DNA of 64,000 nt. It comes from Nocardia anaemiae NBRC 100462 (lineage in GTDB: Bacteria; Actinomycetota; Actinomycetes; Mycobacteriales; Mycobacteriaceae). The notes beneath the pieces were generated by a model that worked only from the letters and a program-made list of their open reading frames with translations, did no database searches and had not been told where the DNA came from. Shown in pieces: positions 33,816-44,113 of the stretch. Each line of letters starts with the position of its first letter. Position 1 is the first letter of the stretch. The stretch is from NCBI RefSeq assembly GCF_001612725.1, contig NZ_BDAZ01000017.1, positions 1-64,000 of the forward strand, in the 5' to 3' direction. Position numbers and translations under genes: made by a program.

Positions 33816-36089
33816 TCAAGACTTCGCCAGGTATTCGAGGCGTTCGGCGTCTACGGCGGCGTGCATCATGGTGGCCAGGCCCGGGTGGTTGTACAGGCCC
33901 GGGTCGGATTCGACTAGTTGGCGGGCCAGGTCTTGGGCGGCAGTGATGACTTCGAGGTCGTCGAGCAGGGAGAGCAGGCGCAGGGAGCGGGCGGTGCCGG
34001 ATTGGGCGGCGCCGAGGACGTCGCCTTCGCGGCGTTGACGCAGGTCGAGTACGGCGAGTTCGAAGCCGTCGGTGGTGGCGGCGACGGCGTCGAGACGGGC
34101 CATGGCGGTGCCGGTCGGGCCCGCGTCGGTAATGAGCAGGCACAGACCAGGATGCTTGCCGCGGCCGATGCGGCCGCGCAGCTGATGTAGCTGGCTGACA
34201 CCGAAGCGGTCGGCGTCCACGATGACCATGACGGTCGCATTCGGGACGTCCACGCCGACCTCGACGACCGTGGTGCAGACGAGCACATCGATGTCGCCAT
34301 CGTTGAAAGCACGCATTACCTGGTCTTTTTCATCGGTCGGTAGCCTGCCGTGCAGCAGGCCGACCCGGACGCTCGCGAGCGGACCGGTACGCAGCATGTC
34401 GAAGACCTCGAGGGCGGCGGCCGTGGTCGGGCCCTCCTTCTCCTCCGCTGCTTTCCCCTTGCCGGACTTCTTGCCCTTGCCGTTCTCCTCGTCGTCGCCG
34501 ATGCGCGAGCACACCACATAGGCCTGCCGTCCGGCACCGACCTCCTCGAGGATGCGCTCCCAGGCACGGTCGACCCAGTTCGGATGCTGTTTGCGCGGCA
34601 CCACCTTCGACACGATCGGTGAACGGCCGCGAGGCAGCTGGGTGAGCGTGGAGGTCTCCAGATCGCCGAGGGTGGTCATGGCGATGGTGCGGGGAATCGG
34701 GGTCGCGGTCATCACGAGCAGATGCGGGCTGGCACCGGTTTTCGCCTTGGCGCGCAATGCATCCCGCTGTTCCACACCGAACCGATGCTGTTCGTCGACG
34801 ATCACCATGCCGAGATCGAAGAACTCCACCGCATCCTGGATCAGTGCGTGCGTGCCGATCACGATGCCCGCTTCGCCGGTGACCGCATCCAATAGTGCGG
34901 CCTTCTTCGCCGACGCCGACATCGAGCCGGTCACCAGCACGACCTTGGTCGCGTTGTCGGCGGCGCCGAGTTCACCGGCCGTACCGAGATCGCCGAGCAT
35001 CGTGCGCAGCGACCGATAGTGTTGGGCGGCAAGGACTTCCGTCGGCGCGAGCAGTGCGCATTGCTGACCGGCATCGACCACCTGCAGCATGGCGTGCAGT
35101 GCGACGATGGTCTTGCCCGAACCCACCTCACCCTGCAGCAGTCGGTGCATCGGATGGGTGCGCGCGAGATCGTCGGAGATCTCCGCTATCACCTTTTGCT
35201 GTCCCTCGGTCAGTTCGAAGGGCAGGCGGGTGTCGAAAGCCGCCGCGATACCGTCGGATCGGGGCGGACAGGGCCGGGCCGCCCGGGCCTCCGCATCGTG
35301 TCGCCGCTCGGCGAGGACCAGTTGCAACGCCAGCGCCTCATCGAAACGCAAACGCTCCCTGGCCTGTTCGATATCGGACTTGCGTTCGGGCAGGTGGATC
35401 AGGCGCAGTGCGTCGGAGATCTTCATCAGCCCGCGGTCTTCGCGCAGGTCACCGGGCAGCGGATCGTCGATCGGGTCGAGTTGGTCGAGCACCTGCCGGA
35501 CACAGGCCAGTAGATCCCAGCTCTGCACCTTCGCGGTCGCCGGGTACACCGGGATGTATTCCCGTTCGAAGAACGAGACGTCTACTCCCCCTTTGCCTTT
35601 CGCGCTCTGCGCCAATCCGCGCAGCGCGCCGCCGCCACGCACCGATGTGAGGTTCTCGATCGAGTCCTCTTCCTTCTCGGGCAGGATCAGATAATCGGGA
35701 TGCGAAAGGTTCCAGCGATCCGGGCGCCACCAGTGCACGGTGCCCGACATCATGGCCCGGACCCCTTCGCGGACAAGGTAACTCACCTTGTCACCGTTGA
35801 AGAAGGTGATGTCGATGGGGGCGACCGAACCGGTGTCGAGGGCGACCTTGAGCAGTCGACCCCTGCGGTTCTTCATCGGGCGCAGTTCGGTTTTCGTCAC
35901 CCGGCCGATGACGGTGATGTGCGCGCCCTCCTCCGGCTGCTCCTGGGTGAGCGGCTGGCCCTGGGTGGCGTAGCGCAATGGATAGTGCCGCAACAGATCT
36001 TCGACGGTATGCATGTCGAAGGCATCGACAAGCGGTTCGGCCGCCTTCACGCCGAGCAGGTGGTCCAGCCGATCGCTGAGTGTCGCCAT
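33816..36089 (-). CDS. recG: ATP-dependent DNA helicase RecG
   Basis: A 757-residue helicase that remodels stalled forks. The wedge OB domain (about 55-170) is followed by the helicase core with Walker A GEVGSGKT, DEQHRFGVEQR and motif VI QLRGRIGRG. A Lys/Gly/Glu-rich insertion (about 525-545, GKGKKSGKGKAAEEKEG) is also found in other actinobacterial RecG proteins. It follows the DAK2 gene by 4 bp. Confidence 0.96.
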   Translation of the reverse strand: MATLSDRLDHLLGVKAAEPLVDAFDMHTVEDLLRHYPLRYATQGQPLTQEQPEEGAHITVIGRVTKTELRPMKNRRGRLLKVALDTGSVAPIDITFFNGDKVSYLVREGVRAMMSGTVHWWRPDRWNLSHPDYLILPEKEEDSIENLTSVRGGGALRGLAQSAKGKGGVDVSFFEREYIPVYPATAKVQSWDLLACVRQVLDQLDPIDDPLPGDLREDRGLMKISDALRLIHLPERKSDIEQARERLRFDEALALQLVLAERRHDAEARAARPCPPRSDGIAAAFDTRLPFELTEGQQKVIAEISDDLARTHPMHRLLQGEVGSGKTIVALHAMLQVVDAGQQCALLAPTEVLAAQHYRSLRTMLGDLGTAGELGAADNATKVVLVTGSMSASAKKAALLDAVTGEAGIVIGTHALIQDAVEFFDLGMVIVDEQHRFGVEQRDALRAKAKTGASPHLLVMTATPIPRTIAMTTLGDLETSTLTQLPRGRSPIVSKVVPRKQHPNWVDRAWERILEEVGAGRQAYVVCSRIGDDEENGKGKKSGKGKAAEEKEGPTTAAALEVFDMLRTGPLASVRVGLLHGRLPTDEKDQVMRAFNDGDIDVLVCTTVVEVGVDVPNATVMVIVDADRFGVSQLHQLRGRIGRGKHPGLCLLITDAGPTGTAMARLDAVAATTDGFELAVLDLRQRREGDVLGAAQSGTARSLRLLSLLDDLEVITAAQDLARQLVESDPGLYNHPGLATMMHAAVDAERLEYLAKS

Positions 36090-36093
36090 ATTC

Positions 36094-37968
36094 CTATTCC
36101 ACCCCTATCTGCACCAGATCCGCTTGCTGCCCACCGGAATACACGCTCACCTCGACGCCGGGGAAGCCGTTGGCGATATGCGCGGCCAGTTCGTCCGCGA
36201 GTTCGGCCGGGGCGGCCGCCCCCATCAGCAGGGTGACCAGCTCACCGCCGAAGGCGAGCATCCGGTCGAGCAGGGTCCGCCCGGCGCTCGGCGCATCCCG
36301 CTCGATCACCACGACATCATGACCGACCAGACCCAACCCATCACCGACCTCGCAGGTACCGACCATGGTGAGCGCCCGCTCTGTCGCGGCACGCAATGAT
36401 CCCCAGCGGGTCGCGGCCGCCGCCTCCGACATGGCGAATGCGTCGTCCACCGCGATCCGGCCGCAATCGTGCACCGCGAGCGCCGCCAACCCCTGCACCA
36501 TGGAGCCGCTCGGCAACAACAACACGTCCCGATGTGCGTCACGAGCCGCGACACCGACGGCAACCAATTCGTGCGCGGGCAGCGCACCATTCGGTAGCAC
36601 CAACACCTCCCGATTCGGCAACTGCCGAATCGCGGCCAGCAGCGCCGCACTGGTCACCGACCCATCGCCGCCCAGCACCACCGCACCACCGGCCTCGAAC
36701 AGCGCCGCCGCGCCGTCGCCCGAAGCGACAGCCAGGACCGCGCGATCCGCGGGACCGTCGTGATCGGATCCGATGGGCGCGGTGGCACCGGATCCGATGG
36801 GCGCGCAAGGAGCTTCGGCACGCGCGGGCGCATCGGTGCGTCCAACGCCTCCAGGCTGCGTTGCGTTTGCGCGACCCGCGACATCGGCGGCGGCCACATC
36901 GGAATAACCAGCAGCGGGATTCGGGCGGGCGGTGATGGTGAAGCTTTCGATGCGGATGGCGCTGAGGGTGCCGGTGGCGATGCCTGCTTCTACCGCGGCA
37001 CCGGCGTCGGCGCAGTGCACGTGGGCGGACCAGGAGCCCGCACCGTCACCGACGACCACGACGGAGTCACCGAGGTCGGCGAGGCGGGCGCGGAGGCGGG
37101 CGATTCGCTGGTCGTCGGTGTCGGAGAGGAGGTACATCACCTCGAAGTGGGGGTCGGCAATGTTCAGGGGTTCGGCGCAGCTGCCGTACGGTTCGGCATC
37201 AGCTCGCGGTGCGGTATCCGACGCGGAACGGTCGACGCTGGCCTGGTCGCCACCGAAGGCGAATTCGCCGCGCGTGTATTCCGGCCGATCGGGCGTCTCG
37301 CCGAGGGTGACCGCGACCAGACTGTCGAGCAGGACAACCAACCCCCGCGCACCCGCATCGACCACCCCGGCCTCGCGCAGCACGCCGAGTTGGGCGGGCG
37401 TATCACCGAGCGCCTTGGCGGCACCGTCGGCCGCCGCCACCGCCACCTCGGCCAGTGCGGATTCCGAGCAGGCCGCGGCACATTCCGCGGCCCGCTCCAG
37501 GACAGTGAGAATGGTCCCCTCGACCGGCACGCTCAACGATTCCCGCACCAGCGCCGATGCCGTGGCCAGCGCGGCACGCAACGTCCGCGCCGTCAGCGGC
37601 CCGCCGCGCGTCGCCTCGGCAATCCCCCGCAACACCTGCGACAGGATGATCCCGGAATTCCCGCGCGCCCCGAGCGTCGCCCCGCGCGCCATCGCCGCCG
37701 CCACATCATGCGTCGAGAGCGATTCGCCTGCGAACTTCTCCCGCGACACCGCGGCATCCGCGGCCTGCATTGCCGCTCGCATGGTGGCGAGCATGTTGGT
37801 GCCCGTGTCGGCGTCGGCGATGGGGAAGACGTTGAGGGCGTTGATCTCCGCGCGCCGCTGCTGCAGGGCTTCGAGGCAGATTCGGCCCCAGCGCATCAGG
37901 GCCGTACCGTTCAGTTCATCCGGCCCGGCAACGGCAGGCAGTCCCGCGTCGGGGCCATCACCCATCAT
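36094..37968 (-). CDS. DAK2-domain FakA-like protein
   Basis: A 624-residue protein with an N-terminal DAK2 nucleotide-binding domain (about 15-210; [29 protein letters not shown]) and a C-terminal part like FakA, the kinase subunit of fatty-acid kinase. A Gly/Ala/Pro-rich, low-complexity linker (about 380-420) divides the C-terminal part. ATG 37968 is taken as start because GGAG lies 8 nt upstream; GTG 37992 is an alternative. recG follows 4 bp later, as in mycobacteria. A partner FakB is not in the window, so fatty-acid kinase activity is inferred. Confidence 0.85.
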   Translation of the reverse strand: MMGDGPDAGLPAVAGPDELNGTALMRWGRICLEALQQRRAEINALNVFPIADADTGTNMLATMRAAMQAADAAVSREKFAGESLSTHDVAAAMARGATLGARGNSGIILSQVLRGIAEATRGGPLTARTLRAALATASALVRESLSVPVEGTILTVLERAAECAAACSESALAEVAVAAADGAAKALGDTPAQLGVLREAGVVDAGARGLVVLLDSLVAVTLGETPDRPEYTRGEFAFGGDQASVDRSASDTAPRADAEPYGSCAEPLNIADPHFEVMYLLSDTDDQRIARLRARLADLGDSVVVVGDGAGSWSAHVHCADAGAAVEAGIATGTLSAIRIESFTITARPNPAAGYSDVAAADVAGRANATQPGGVGRTDAPARAEAPCAPIGSGATAPIGSDHDGPADRAVLAVASGDGAAALFEAGGAVVLGGDGSVTSAALLAAIRQLPNREVLVLPNGALPAHELVAVGVAARDAHRDVLLLPSGSMVQGLAALAVHDCGRIAVDDAFAMSEAAAATRWGSLRAATERALTMVGTCEVGDGLGLVGHDVVVIERDAPSAGRTLLDRMLAFGGELVTLLMGAAAPAELADELAAHIANGFPGVEVSVYSGGQQADLVQIGVE

Positions 37969-38322
37969 GTCCCGCACTCCGGGCACCGCCACCTCTCTCC
38001 GCGATCGATCACACCGCCACCAACACCCGAGCGACTGCTGGCAGATCGCTCGAAAGGTTCTGCCACCGTTGGCCAGGTTAGCTGGCGATACCGACAGTCG
38101 ATCGGCGACACCGATCCACTACCATCGGATGTGCCCACGGGTCGTCATTCCATGACCCGGTTTGGTGGATCCGGACGCCGCCAGTTACCCTTGCAGGGTT
38201 GCCTAGCGCGGCCGAGAGGGTTCGCGCTGGCCGACGTGAGTCGGCAGGGCATTAAGACATTGTTTCCGGACATGCCGCCGACGTGCGGCGGTCCCCCACA
38301 TGACATGAAGGAGTTCGCGACT

Positions 38323-38514
38323 ATGGCTGCCGTCTGCGACGTCTGCGCCAAGGGCCCCGGCTTCGGGAAGTCGGTCTCGCACTCGCACCGGCGTACCAAC
38401 CGTCGTTGGAACCCGAACATCCAGACCGTGCGCGCTCAGGTCGCGCCGGGCAACACCCGCCGCATGAACGTGTGCACCTCCTGCCTGAAGGCGGGCAAGG
38501 TCGTTCGCGGCTGA
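38323..38514 (+). CDS. rpmB: Ribosomal protein bL28, zinc-binding form
   Basis: A 63-residue bL28: [30 protein letters not shown] and [13 protein letters not shown]. Two CxxC pairs mark the zinc-binding form. ATG 38323 follows AAGGAG at 9 nt. It is divergent from the DAK2 gene, as in mycobacteria. Confidence 0.97.
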   Translation: MAAVCDVCAKGPGFGKSVSHSHRRTNRRWNPNIQTVRAQVAPGNTRRMNVCTSCLKAGKVVRG

Positions 38515-38531
38515 TTTCCCAGAGACCGACA

Positions 38532-38564
38532 TACGCCCCGACACCATCAGGTGCTCGGGGCGTA
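38532..38564 (+). terminator. Hairpin terminator after rpmB
   Basis: The arms at 38532-38545 and 38550-38564 form a 14-bp stem with one bulged base and an ATCA loop, 17 nt after the rpmB stop. Confidence 0.75.
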
Positions 38565-38615
38565 GTCATCTGCGGCCCCTGTCATCGACGACCTCCCTCG
38601 ACAACGATGGTCTGT

Positions 38616-39107
38616 ATGACCCAGCCCGCCTGGCGCATAGCCCCACTCACCGCCGAATACGTCCACGGCCTCGCCGAATGCCATATCGCCTGCTGGCGGG
38701 AGGCCTATCGCGGCCTGGTCCCGGACTACATCCTGGATGCGTTCGAGGTCGAACGGCGCGCGGAGCAATGGGAACGCGTGCGGGTCCGCAATCCGGGCTG
38801 CGCCTACGTCGCACTCGTCGACGATGAGGTGATCGGCTTCTCCTGTGCGACCGCGGCACGCGACGAATCACCGGTCACCCCAACCGAACTCAACGCCCTC
38901 TACGTCCGCGCCGCCTGGTACGGCACCGGCGTCGCTCACGATCTCATCCGCGCCGCCGTACCACCCGATATCCCATGTTCGCTCTGGGTATTCGAGAAAA
39001 ACCCACGCGCCCAGGCCTTTTACCGCAAACACGGTTTCGAACTCGATGGCACCAGCCGCATCGAGGCCTTCACCCCCGCCGTCGAGGTCCGCATGGTGCG
39101 CTTCTGA
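38616..39107 (+). CDS. GNAT-family N-acetyltransferase
   Basis: A 163-residue GNAT protein: HIACWREAYRGLVPDYILDA at the N-terminus, the acetyl-CoA site LYVRAAWYGTGVAHDLI, and the motif B end KNPRAQAFYRKHGFELDG. The acyl acceptor is unknown. ATG 38616 is used; ATG 38607 in the same frame is possible, and neither has a clear ribosome site. Confidence 0.88.
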   Translation: MTQPAWRIAPLTAEYVHGLAECHIACWREAYRGLVPDYILDAFEVERRAEQWERVRVRNPGCAYVALVDDEVIGFSCATAARDESPVTPTELNALYVRAAWYGTGVAHDLIRAAVPPDIPCSLWVFEKNPRAQAFYRKHGFELDGTSRIEAFTPAVEVRMVRF

Positions 39108-39139
39108 CCGCAAGCCCGCGCAGAGCTAATGTGCTGGCC

Positions 39140-39919
39140 ATGACTTCCACGCACACCGAGTACGTCACCGTCGTCGACGGCGTACTACAGATCACCATCT
39201 CGACCGCCGCGAACGGCACCTCCCTGGACTTCGCGGGCATCAACGCGGGCACCGAGGCGCTGCGCTCTGCGGGTCGCGAGATCGGGGCCGTGCTGTTGAC
39301 CGGCGCCGGGCCGAACTTCTCCGCGGGTGGCAATGTGCGTGGGTTCGCGGCGGCCGAGGATCGGGCGGGTCATATCTACGGCCTCGCGACCGATCTGCAC
39401 GAATTCGTGCGCGCACTCGACGAGACCGTCGTGCCCGTCGTGGCCGGAGTGCAGGGTTGGGCGGCCGGAGCCGGGATGAGCCTGGTGTGCGCGGCCGATA
39501 TCGCGATCGGCGGTCCGAGCACCAAGCTGCGCCCGGCGTATCCGGGCATCGCGTTGAGCCCGGACGGCGGCATGTCGTGGACGCTGCCGCGGATCGTCGG
39601 CGCCGGACGTGCCCGCGAAATCCTGCTCACCGACGCCGTTCTCGACGCCGAAACGGCGGTGCGCCTCGGCATCCTGAGTCGGCTCGTCGATGACGAGCGG
39701 GTACAGACCGAGGCACTGGATGTGGCCCGAACCCTTGCCGCCGGACCACGATCCGCCTACGCGAGCATCAAATCGCTACTGGCACGGTCGAATTCGTCGA
39801 CGCTGAGCGATCAGCTCGACTACGAGCGCGATGCCATCAGCGCCGCGGCGAACAGCCCGGCCGGACGCGAGGGCGTCGACGCCTTCGTCGAAAAGCGCAA
39901 ACCCGATTACCGGAACTAA
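39140..39919 (+). CDS. Enoyl-CoA hydratase/isomerase (crotonase) family protein
   Basis: A 259-residue crotonase-fold protein. The oxyanion-hole segments NFSAGGNVRGF and GWAAGAGMSLVCAADI are present. At the position of the second catalytic Glu of hydratases the sequence is ALSPDGGMSW, an Asp as in PaaG-type isomerases, so double-bond isomerisation is more likely than hydration. ATG 39140 stands 7 nt after TAATGT with no ribosome site (leaderless). Its TAA overlaps the stop of the convergent hydrolase gene. Confidence 0.88.
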   Translation: MTSTHTEYVTVVDGVLQITISTAANGTSLDFAGINAGTEALRSAGREIGAVLLTGAGPNFSAGGNVRGFAAAEDRAGHIYGLATDLHEFVRALDETVVPVVAGVQGWAAGAGMSLVCAADIAIGGPSTKLRPAYPGIALSPDGGMSWTLPRIVGAGRAREILLTDAVLDAETAVRLGILSRLVDDERVQTEALDVARTLAAGPRSAYASIKSLLARSNSSTLSDQLDYERDAISAAANSPAGREGVDAFVEKRKPDYRN

Positions 39920-40779
39920 CCGCGCACCTGAAGCACGAATTTCGCGACCGCGTCGGTGAACGAATCGTTGTCGTCACCGGCAGCGGTATGCGCCGCGCCG
40001 CCGATTTCGATCAGCTGCGCATGCGGCACCAATGCCTGGAATTCCGCGGCGCCTTCCGGTGTCACCACATCGGATTGCATGCCGCGCACCAGCAGCACGG
40101 GAATGGTGAGAGCGCGCGCGGCCGCCTCCAACTGCTGCACCATTTCGCTCGCATCCTCGACGCGGTGGCCGAGCATATCCGGATCCCAATGCCAGTACCA
40201 GCGACCGTCACGCTGGCGCAGATTGCGCAGCAGACCGTCGGTGTTCTTCGGTCGTGGCCGATGCGGCATATATTCCGCGACCGCGTCGGCGGCCTGCTCG
40301 AGGCTGTCGAAGCCGTCACGATGTTTGCCGAGGAAGTCGATCACCCGCGCGACACCGGCGGGTTCGGGACGGGTGACGATATCGACGAGCACCAGGGCGG
40401 TAATCGCCGCACCGCCCGGATCCGCGGTGGTGAGCAGGCCGGTGATCCCGCCCATGCTCGCACCGACCACGACCGCGGGGGTAGCCAGCTGTTCGAGGAC
40501 CGCGACGAGATCCGCGACCATCGTCGCGCGCCGGTAATCGGCGTTCGGCGACCAGGCGCTGTCGCCGTGGCCGCGCGCGTCCAGCGTGACCACCCGCATC
40601 CCGGCGGCGGCCAACTTCGCGCCGGTCTGCTTCCACGAGTGTCTGGTCTGACCGCCACCATGCAGAAACAGCACAAGCGGGCCGTCCGCCGGACCGAACT
40701 GGTCGGCGGCCAGCTCGATCCCACCCGAACCGCGCAGCCGCAGCCGGATGGGATCGAGAAGGTTGTTCGCTTTACTCAC
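39916..40779 (-). CDS. Alpha/beta-hydrolase
   Basis: A 287-residue alpha/beta-hydrolase. The oxyanion motif FLHGGGQTRHSW, nucleophile elbow GASMGG, and catalytic His in GGAAHTAAGDDND are visible. The substrate cannot be predicted; esterases and epoxide or C-C hydrolases look alike. Its stop (TAG) overlaps the stop of the crotonase gene by two bases in the four-base sequence CTAA, leaving no room for a terminator. Confidence 0.87.
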   Translation of the reverse strand: MSKANNLLDPIRLRLRGSGGIELAADQFGPADGPLVLFLHGGGQTRHSWKQTGAKLAAAGMRVVTLDARGHGDSAWSPNADYRRATMVADLVAVLEQLATPAVVVGASMGGITGLLTTADPGGAAITALVLVDIVTRPEPAGVARVIDFLGKHRDGFDSLEQAADAVAEYMPHRPRPKNTDGLLRNLRQRDGRWYWHWDPDMLGHRVEDASEMVQQLEAAARALTIPVLLVRGMQSDVVTPEGAAEFQALVPHAQLIEIGGAAHTAAGDDNDSFTDAVAKFVLQVRG

Positions 40780-40836
40780 GATCCGAGGATCGCACAGTTA
40801 CCGCTGGGGCTCGTGCGAGCCCCGGTCAATGGGACC

Positions 40837-41103
40837 TCAGCAGTCCCACTTGCCCTGCGCGCTGATGGTGTTCTGCAGCAGGCAGGCGACCTTGGCATTC
40901 ACCGAGGACGAGATGGTCGAGGAGCCATTGGAGGTGAATTCCTCGCCGACCGGAGCGGCGGTTTTCGGCGCGGAGGTCTCGGTGGCGGGCTCGAGCGGCA
41001 ACCCGGCCGCATTCGCTGCGGCGCTCCCGCCAGCCAGGGCCGCGCACAGGGCCAGCGTGGCGGTGGTGCCGCGCAGTGCGCCGCGAACGGTCTTGTTCTG
41101 CAT
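40837..41103 (-). CDS. Small secreted protein
   Basis: An 88-residue protein with a Sec signal peptide (basic start MQNKTVRGALRG, hydrophobic core, probable cleavage after ANA near residue 32). The mature part is Thr/Ser/Ala rich and ends in KVACLLQNTISAQGKWDC, with two cysteines that could form one disulfide. AGGAG lies about 10 nt before ATG 41103. I do not recognise the family. Confidence 0.72.
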   Translation of the reverse strand: MQNKTVRGALRGTTATLALCAALAGGSAAANAAGLPLEPATETSAPKTAAPVGEEFTSNGSSTISSSVNAKVACLLQNTISAQGKWDC

Positions 41104-41146
41104 GAAATTGTGCTCCTCTACTGTGTTTTACCTCGACGCCCGTGAT

Positions 41147-41830
41147 CTAGGGCAGGCGCCAGTCAACCGGTTCGGCACCCAATTCGTCGAGTAGTTCATT
41201 CACTCGCGAGAAGGGACGCGAACCAAAAAAGCCGCGCGAGGCCGACAAAGGCGACGGGTGCACGGATTCGATATAGGGCACCTCGGCCGCGGCGAGCTGC
41301 GGTTTCAACGTCTGCGCGTCACGACCCCACAGGATCGCGACCAGCGGCTCGTCCCGGGCCACCAGCGCGCGAATCGCCTGATCGGTCACCGCTTCCCAGC
41401 CTTTGCCGCGGTGCGAGGCGGGCTGTCCCGGCGAAACGGTCAGCACTCGGTTCAGCAGCAATACGCCTTTATCCGACCACGGGCTCAGGTCGCCATTGGA
41501 CGGCGTCTGGTATCCGAGGTCCTTGCTGTATTCGGCGAAGATATTCGCGAGGCTGCGCGGCACCGGCGAAACATCCGGGGCGACAGAGAAACTCAGGCCC
41601 ATCGGATGTCCGGGTGTCGGATACGGGTCCTGGCCGACAATGAGCACGCGCACCGCATCGAACGGACGTTGAAAGGCGCGCAGCACATTGTCACCGGCCG
41701 GTAGATAACCGCGGCCCGCCGCATTCTCCGCGCGCAGGAATTCGCCCATCGCCGAGATCTGTGCCGCAACCGGTTCGAGAGCCTTCGCCCAACCCGGATC
41801 CATGATTTCCGTCAGTGGTTTCGCGCCCAT
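41147..41830 (-). CDS. ung: Uracil-DNA glycosylase
   Basis: A 227-residue family-1 enzyme. The catalytic motif [20 protein letters not shown] and the Leu-loop motif [11 protein letters not shown] are intact. It removes uracil from DNA. It lies 11 bp after thiL on the same strand, matching the mycobacterial order thiL-ung. Confidence 0.97.
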   Translation of the reverse strand: MGAKPLTEIMDPGWAKALEPVAAQISAMGEFLRAENAAGRGYLPAGDNVLRAFQRPFDAVRVLIVGQDPYPTPGHPMGLSFSVAPDVSPVPRSLANIFAEYSKDLGYQTPSNGDLSPWSDKGVLLLNRVLTVSPGQPASHRGKGWEAVTDQAIRALVARDEPLVAILWGRDAQTLKPQLAAAEVPYIESVHPSPLSASRGFFGSRPFSRVNELLDELGAEPVDWRLP

Positions 41831-41841
41831 GACCGCACAAC

Positions 41842-42957
41842 CTATCGTGGCTCGGGCTCAGATGCCGAGCCCACCCCGCTGAACGATTCCCAGCCCGCAC
41901 TGCCCGGGTGCCGCACACCGTCGACGGTGACGCCACGACCTGCCAGCACCCGTCCGATCGGCACCCAGCCGGGCGGCAGATCCCGGTGCGCGGGCCAGGT
42001 TCCGACGAATGCGTGATCCTCACCGCCGGTCAGAATCCATTGCGTCGCATCGGTATCCAACCGCCGGGCGATCGTCGCCAGCGCCGTGTCGCGCAGGGTC
42101 GTCGGGTCGAGGTCGATAGCGACGCCGGACGCCTCGGCGATGTGGCCGAGATCCGCGAGCAGCCCGTCCGAGATATCGGTGAGCGCGGTAGGTATCGCGG
42201 GCCATTCGCTGGCAGTTCCGATGATGCCTTCGGATCCGAACTCCGTCGCGTTCGACCGATCCGATACCCCGATGTGCTCCGAGCCGAGCACACCTTCCGC
42301 CCGGGCCGCGCCCGAATCCGCCACTGTGCCATTGGAATCGGCGACCACGGCCAGCACCGCCGAATAGGGCGGCTGCGGAACGCGATGGGCCGCAAGAACC
42401 TCGGCGAACAGTTCTTCGGTCGGATCGAATCCGCCGGTCAGCACCGCCAACCCGGCCGCGGACCAGCCGAGTCGGCCGACCACCGCGACCGTATCCCCCA
42501 CCCGCGCACCGGCTCTGGTGATCGGCGCGCGGCCGTCCAGATCGCCGAAGGCGGTGACCGAGATGACCAGCTGCGGGCTGCGCACCACATCGCCGCCCGC
42601 GATGGAGCCGCCCGCACGGCTCGCCTCGGCCCACATCCCGTCGGTGAGTCCGTCCACGAGCTCGACCGGTGTATCGGCCGGACAGCCGAACGCCACCACG
42701 AATGCGGTCGGCACGGCTCCCATCGCGACCACATCGGCGGCGTTCTGCGCGATCGCCTTGCGCCCGATATCGCGCGGATCGGACCAGTCGAGCCGGAAAT
42801 GTCGATCCTGGACCAGCATGTCGGTGGTGACCACGAACCGACCATCCGGGGCGGCCACCACGGCGGCATCGTCACCCGGGCCGAGCAGCACGCCGGGCGC
42901 CTGCACCCGTCCCGCGTTGATCCGCTCGATCAGTGCGAACTCCCCCAGCTCACGCAC
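41842..42957 (-). CDS. thiL: Thiamine-monophosphate kinase with an insertion
   Basis: ThiL makes thiamine diphosphate from the monophosphate. [35 protein letters not shown] and [16 protein letters not shown] are the expected motifs. At 371 residues it is longer than mycobacterial ThiL (about 330): an extra low-complexity stretch of about 45 residues (about 215-262, containing [18 protein letters not shown]) precedes TDISDG. GTG 42957 is the start taken; the true start may be a little upstream. Confidence 0.92.
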   Translation of the reverse strand: MRELGEFALIERINAGRVQAPGVLLGPGDDAAVVAAPDGRFVVTTDMLVQDRHFRLDWSDPRDIGRKAIAQNAADVVAMGAVPTAFVVAFGCPADTPVELVDGLTDGMWAEASRAGGSIAGGDVVRSPQLVISVTAFGDLDGRAPITRAGARVGDTVAVVGRLGWSAAGLAVLTGGFDPTEELFAEVLAAHRVPQPPYSAVLAVVADSNGTVADSGAARAEGVLGSEHIGVSDRSNATEFGSEGIIGTASEWPAIPTALTDISDGLLADLGHIAEASGVAIDLDPTTLRDTALATIARRLDTDATQWILTGGEDHAFVGTWPAHRDLPPGWVPIGRVLAGRGVTVDGVRHPGSAGWESFSGVGSASEPEPR

Positions 42958-43131
42958 TGTGTTCGGCCGTGTTCCTTCGCTGATGACCTGGTCCCTTCCC
43001 GGCGTCGTACTCGGCTGAAATCGCCCCGAGGGTACCCTTTCCAGGGCAATCGAGTATTACCAGGCCGGTGCGCGGCACCCATCCCGCAGGTGACCAGGCC
43101 CCACCAGCGCGAACAGGAAGGATCGGTGAGC

Positions 43132-43995
43132 ATGGCGGCGGAGTCGTCGAATCGCGATTCGTCGGAGGCGGAGTCGTCGAAGGCCGAGCTGTCGAAAGGG
43201 ACGACCGATTCGGCTGCGGACCGCGCCGCCGCAGCACCCAAGCCCACCGCCGATCGCCGTGGAGCCGAGAGCTCCTCGCCGACCGCCGATGCCGAGCCCA
43301 TCGAGCCCGCGAAAACCTCAGCCACTGCCACCGAAGCCGCTGAACCCGAGCCCGCGGCGGCGGATGCCGAGCCCGCCGATGCCGAGCCCGGCAACTCCGA
43401 GACGGCCTCAGCCGGTGACGCCGATACCGAGTCCGCAAGTTCTGAACCTGCGGCCGAGCCCGGCGGCTACCCGCCCGCGCTGATCGCGACCGCAGTCGCA
43501 CTCCCGGTCGTGCTTGTAGTCGCCGTCCTAGTCGCCGCAGTCTTGGCCCACCGCGCGCCGACCGAACGCGAACCCTTGGTCCTCGGTCCCGTCCCCGCAC
43601 CCGCCGCGGACGGACCGGCATGCACCGCCCTGCTGCCCGCGCTGCCCGTCGATCTCGGCGACTACTCCAAATCCACGCTGGTGGAACCGGCTCCCCCCGC
43701 TACCCGCGCCTGGCAGCGCAAGGACGGCGGCGACGCCATCGTATTGCGCTGCGGTTTGGAACGACCATTGGAGTTCAACCGCGCATCGCCGTTGCAGATC
43801 GTCAACGGGGTGCAATGGTTCGAGGTCCGCGACGCGGCCGCCAAGGCCAGCACCTGGTTCGCCGTCGACCGCGGAACCTATATCGCACTGACCGTCCCCG
43901 ACGGCTCCGGCCCCACTCCGCTACAAGGAGTTTCGGACACCATCACCGCGAAGCTACCCGCCCAGCCGATCGATCCCGGACCGCTGCCGAACTGA
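43132..43995 (+). CDS. DUF3515 membrane-anchored protein with acidic disordered N-terminus
   Basis: A 287-residue protein. Residues 1-115 are low complexity (Ser, Ala, Glu, Pro), then a membrane helix (about 118-142, PPALIATAVALPVVLVVAVL) and an extracellular DUF3515 domain (about 155-287; DLGDYSKSTL, CGLERPLEFN, GVQWFEV). The Rv2980 homologue lies in the same place in M. tuberculosis. AGGAAGG serves either ATG 43132 or GTG 43126. The function of DUF3515 is unknown; location suggests a cell-envelope role. Confidence 0.87.
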   Translation: MAAESSNRDSSEAESSKAELSKGTTDSAADRAAAAPKPTADRRGAESSSPTADAEPIEPAKTSATATEAAEPEPAAADAEPADAEPGNSETASAGDADTESASSEPAAEPGGYPPALIATAVALPVVLVVAVLVAAVLAHRAPTEREPLVLGPVPAPAADGPACTALLPALPVDLGDYSKSTLVEPAPPATRAWQRKDGGDAIVLRCGLERPLEFNRASPLQIVNGVQWFEVRDAAAKASTWFAVDRGTYIALTVPDGSGPTPLQGVSDTITAKLPAQPIDPGPLPN

Positions 43996-44113
43996 CTCAT
44001 CCGCACCAACCCGGCTGCCGCGTCCGAACCGCTCGTCGAGCGCAGTCGAGGTTGGTCGCCCACACCGGATTCGACCGCCATATCACAGCGAGGCGAGTAG
44101 TCCGAACGCGGTA

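Noticed and set aside
41908..43132. Long upstream extension of the DUF3515 frame running antisense to thiL
   Set aside because: The extension is the complement of thiL; the real start has a ribosome site near 43115-43121.
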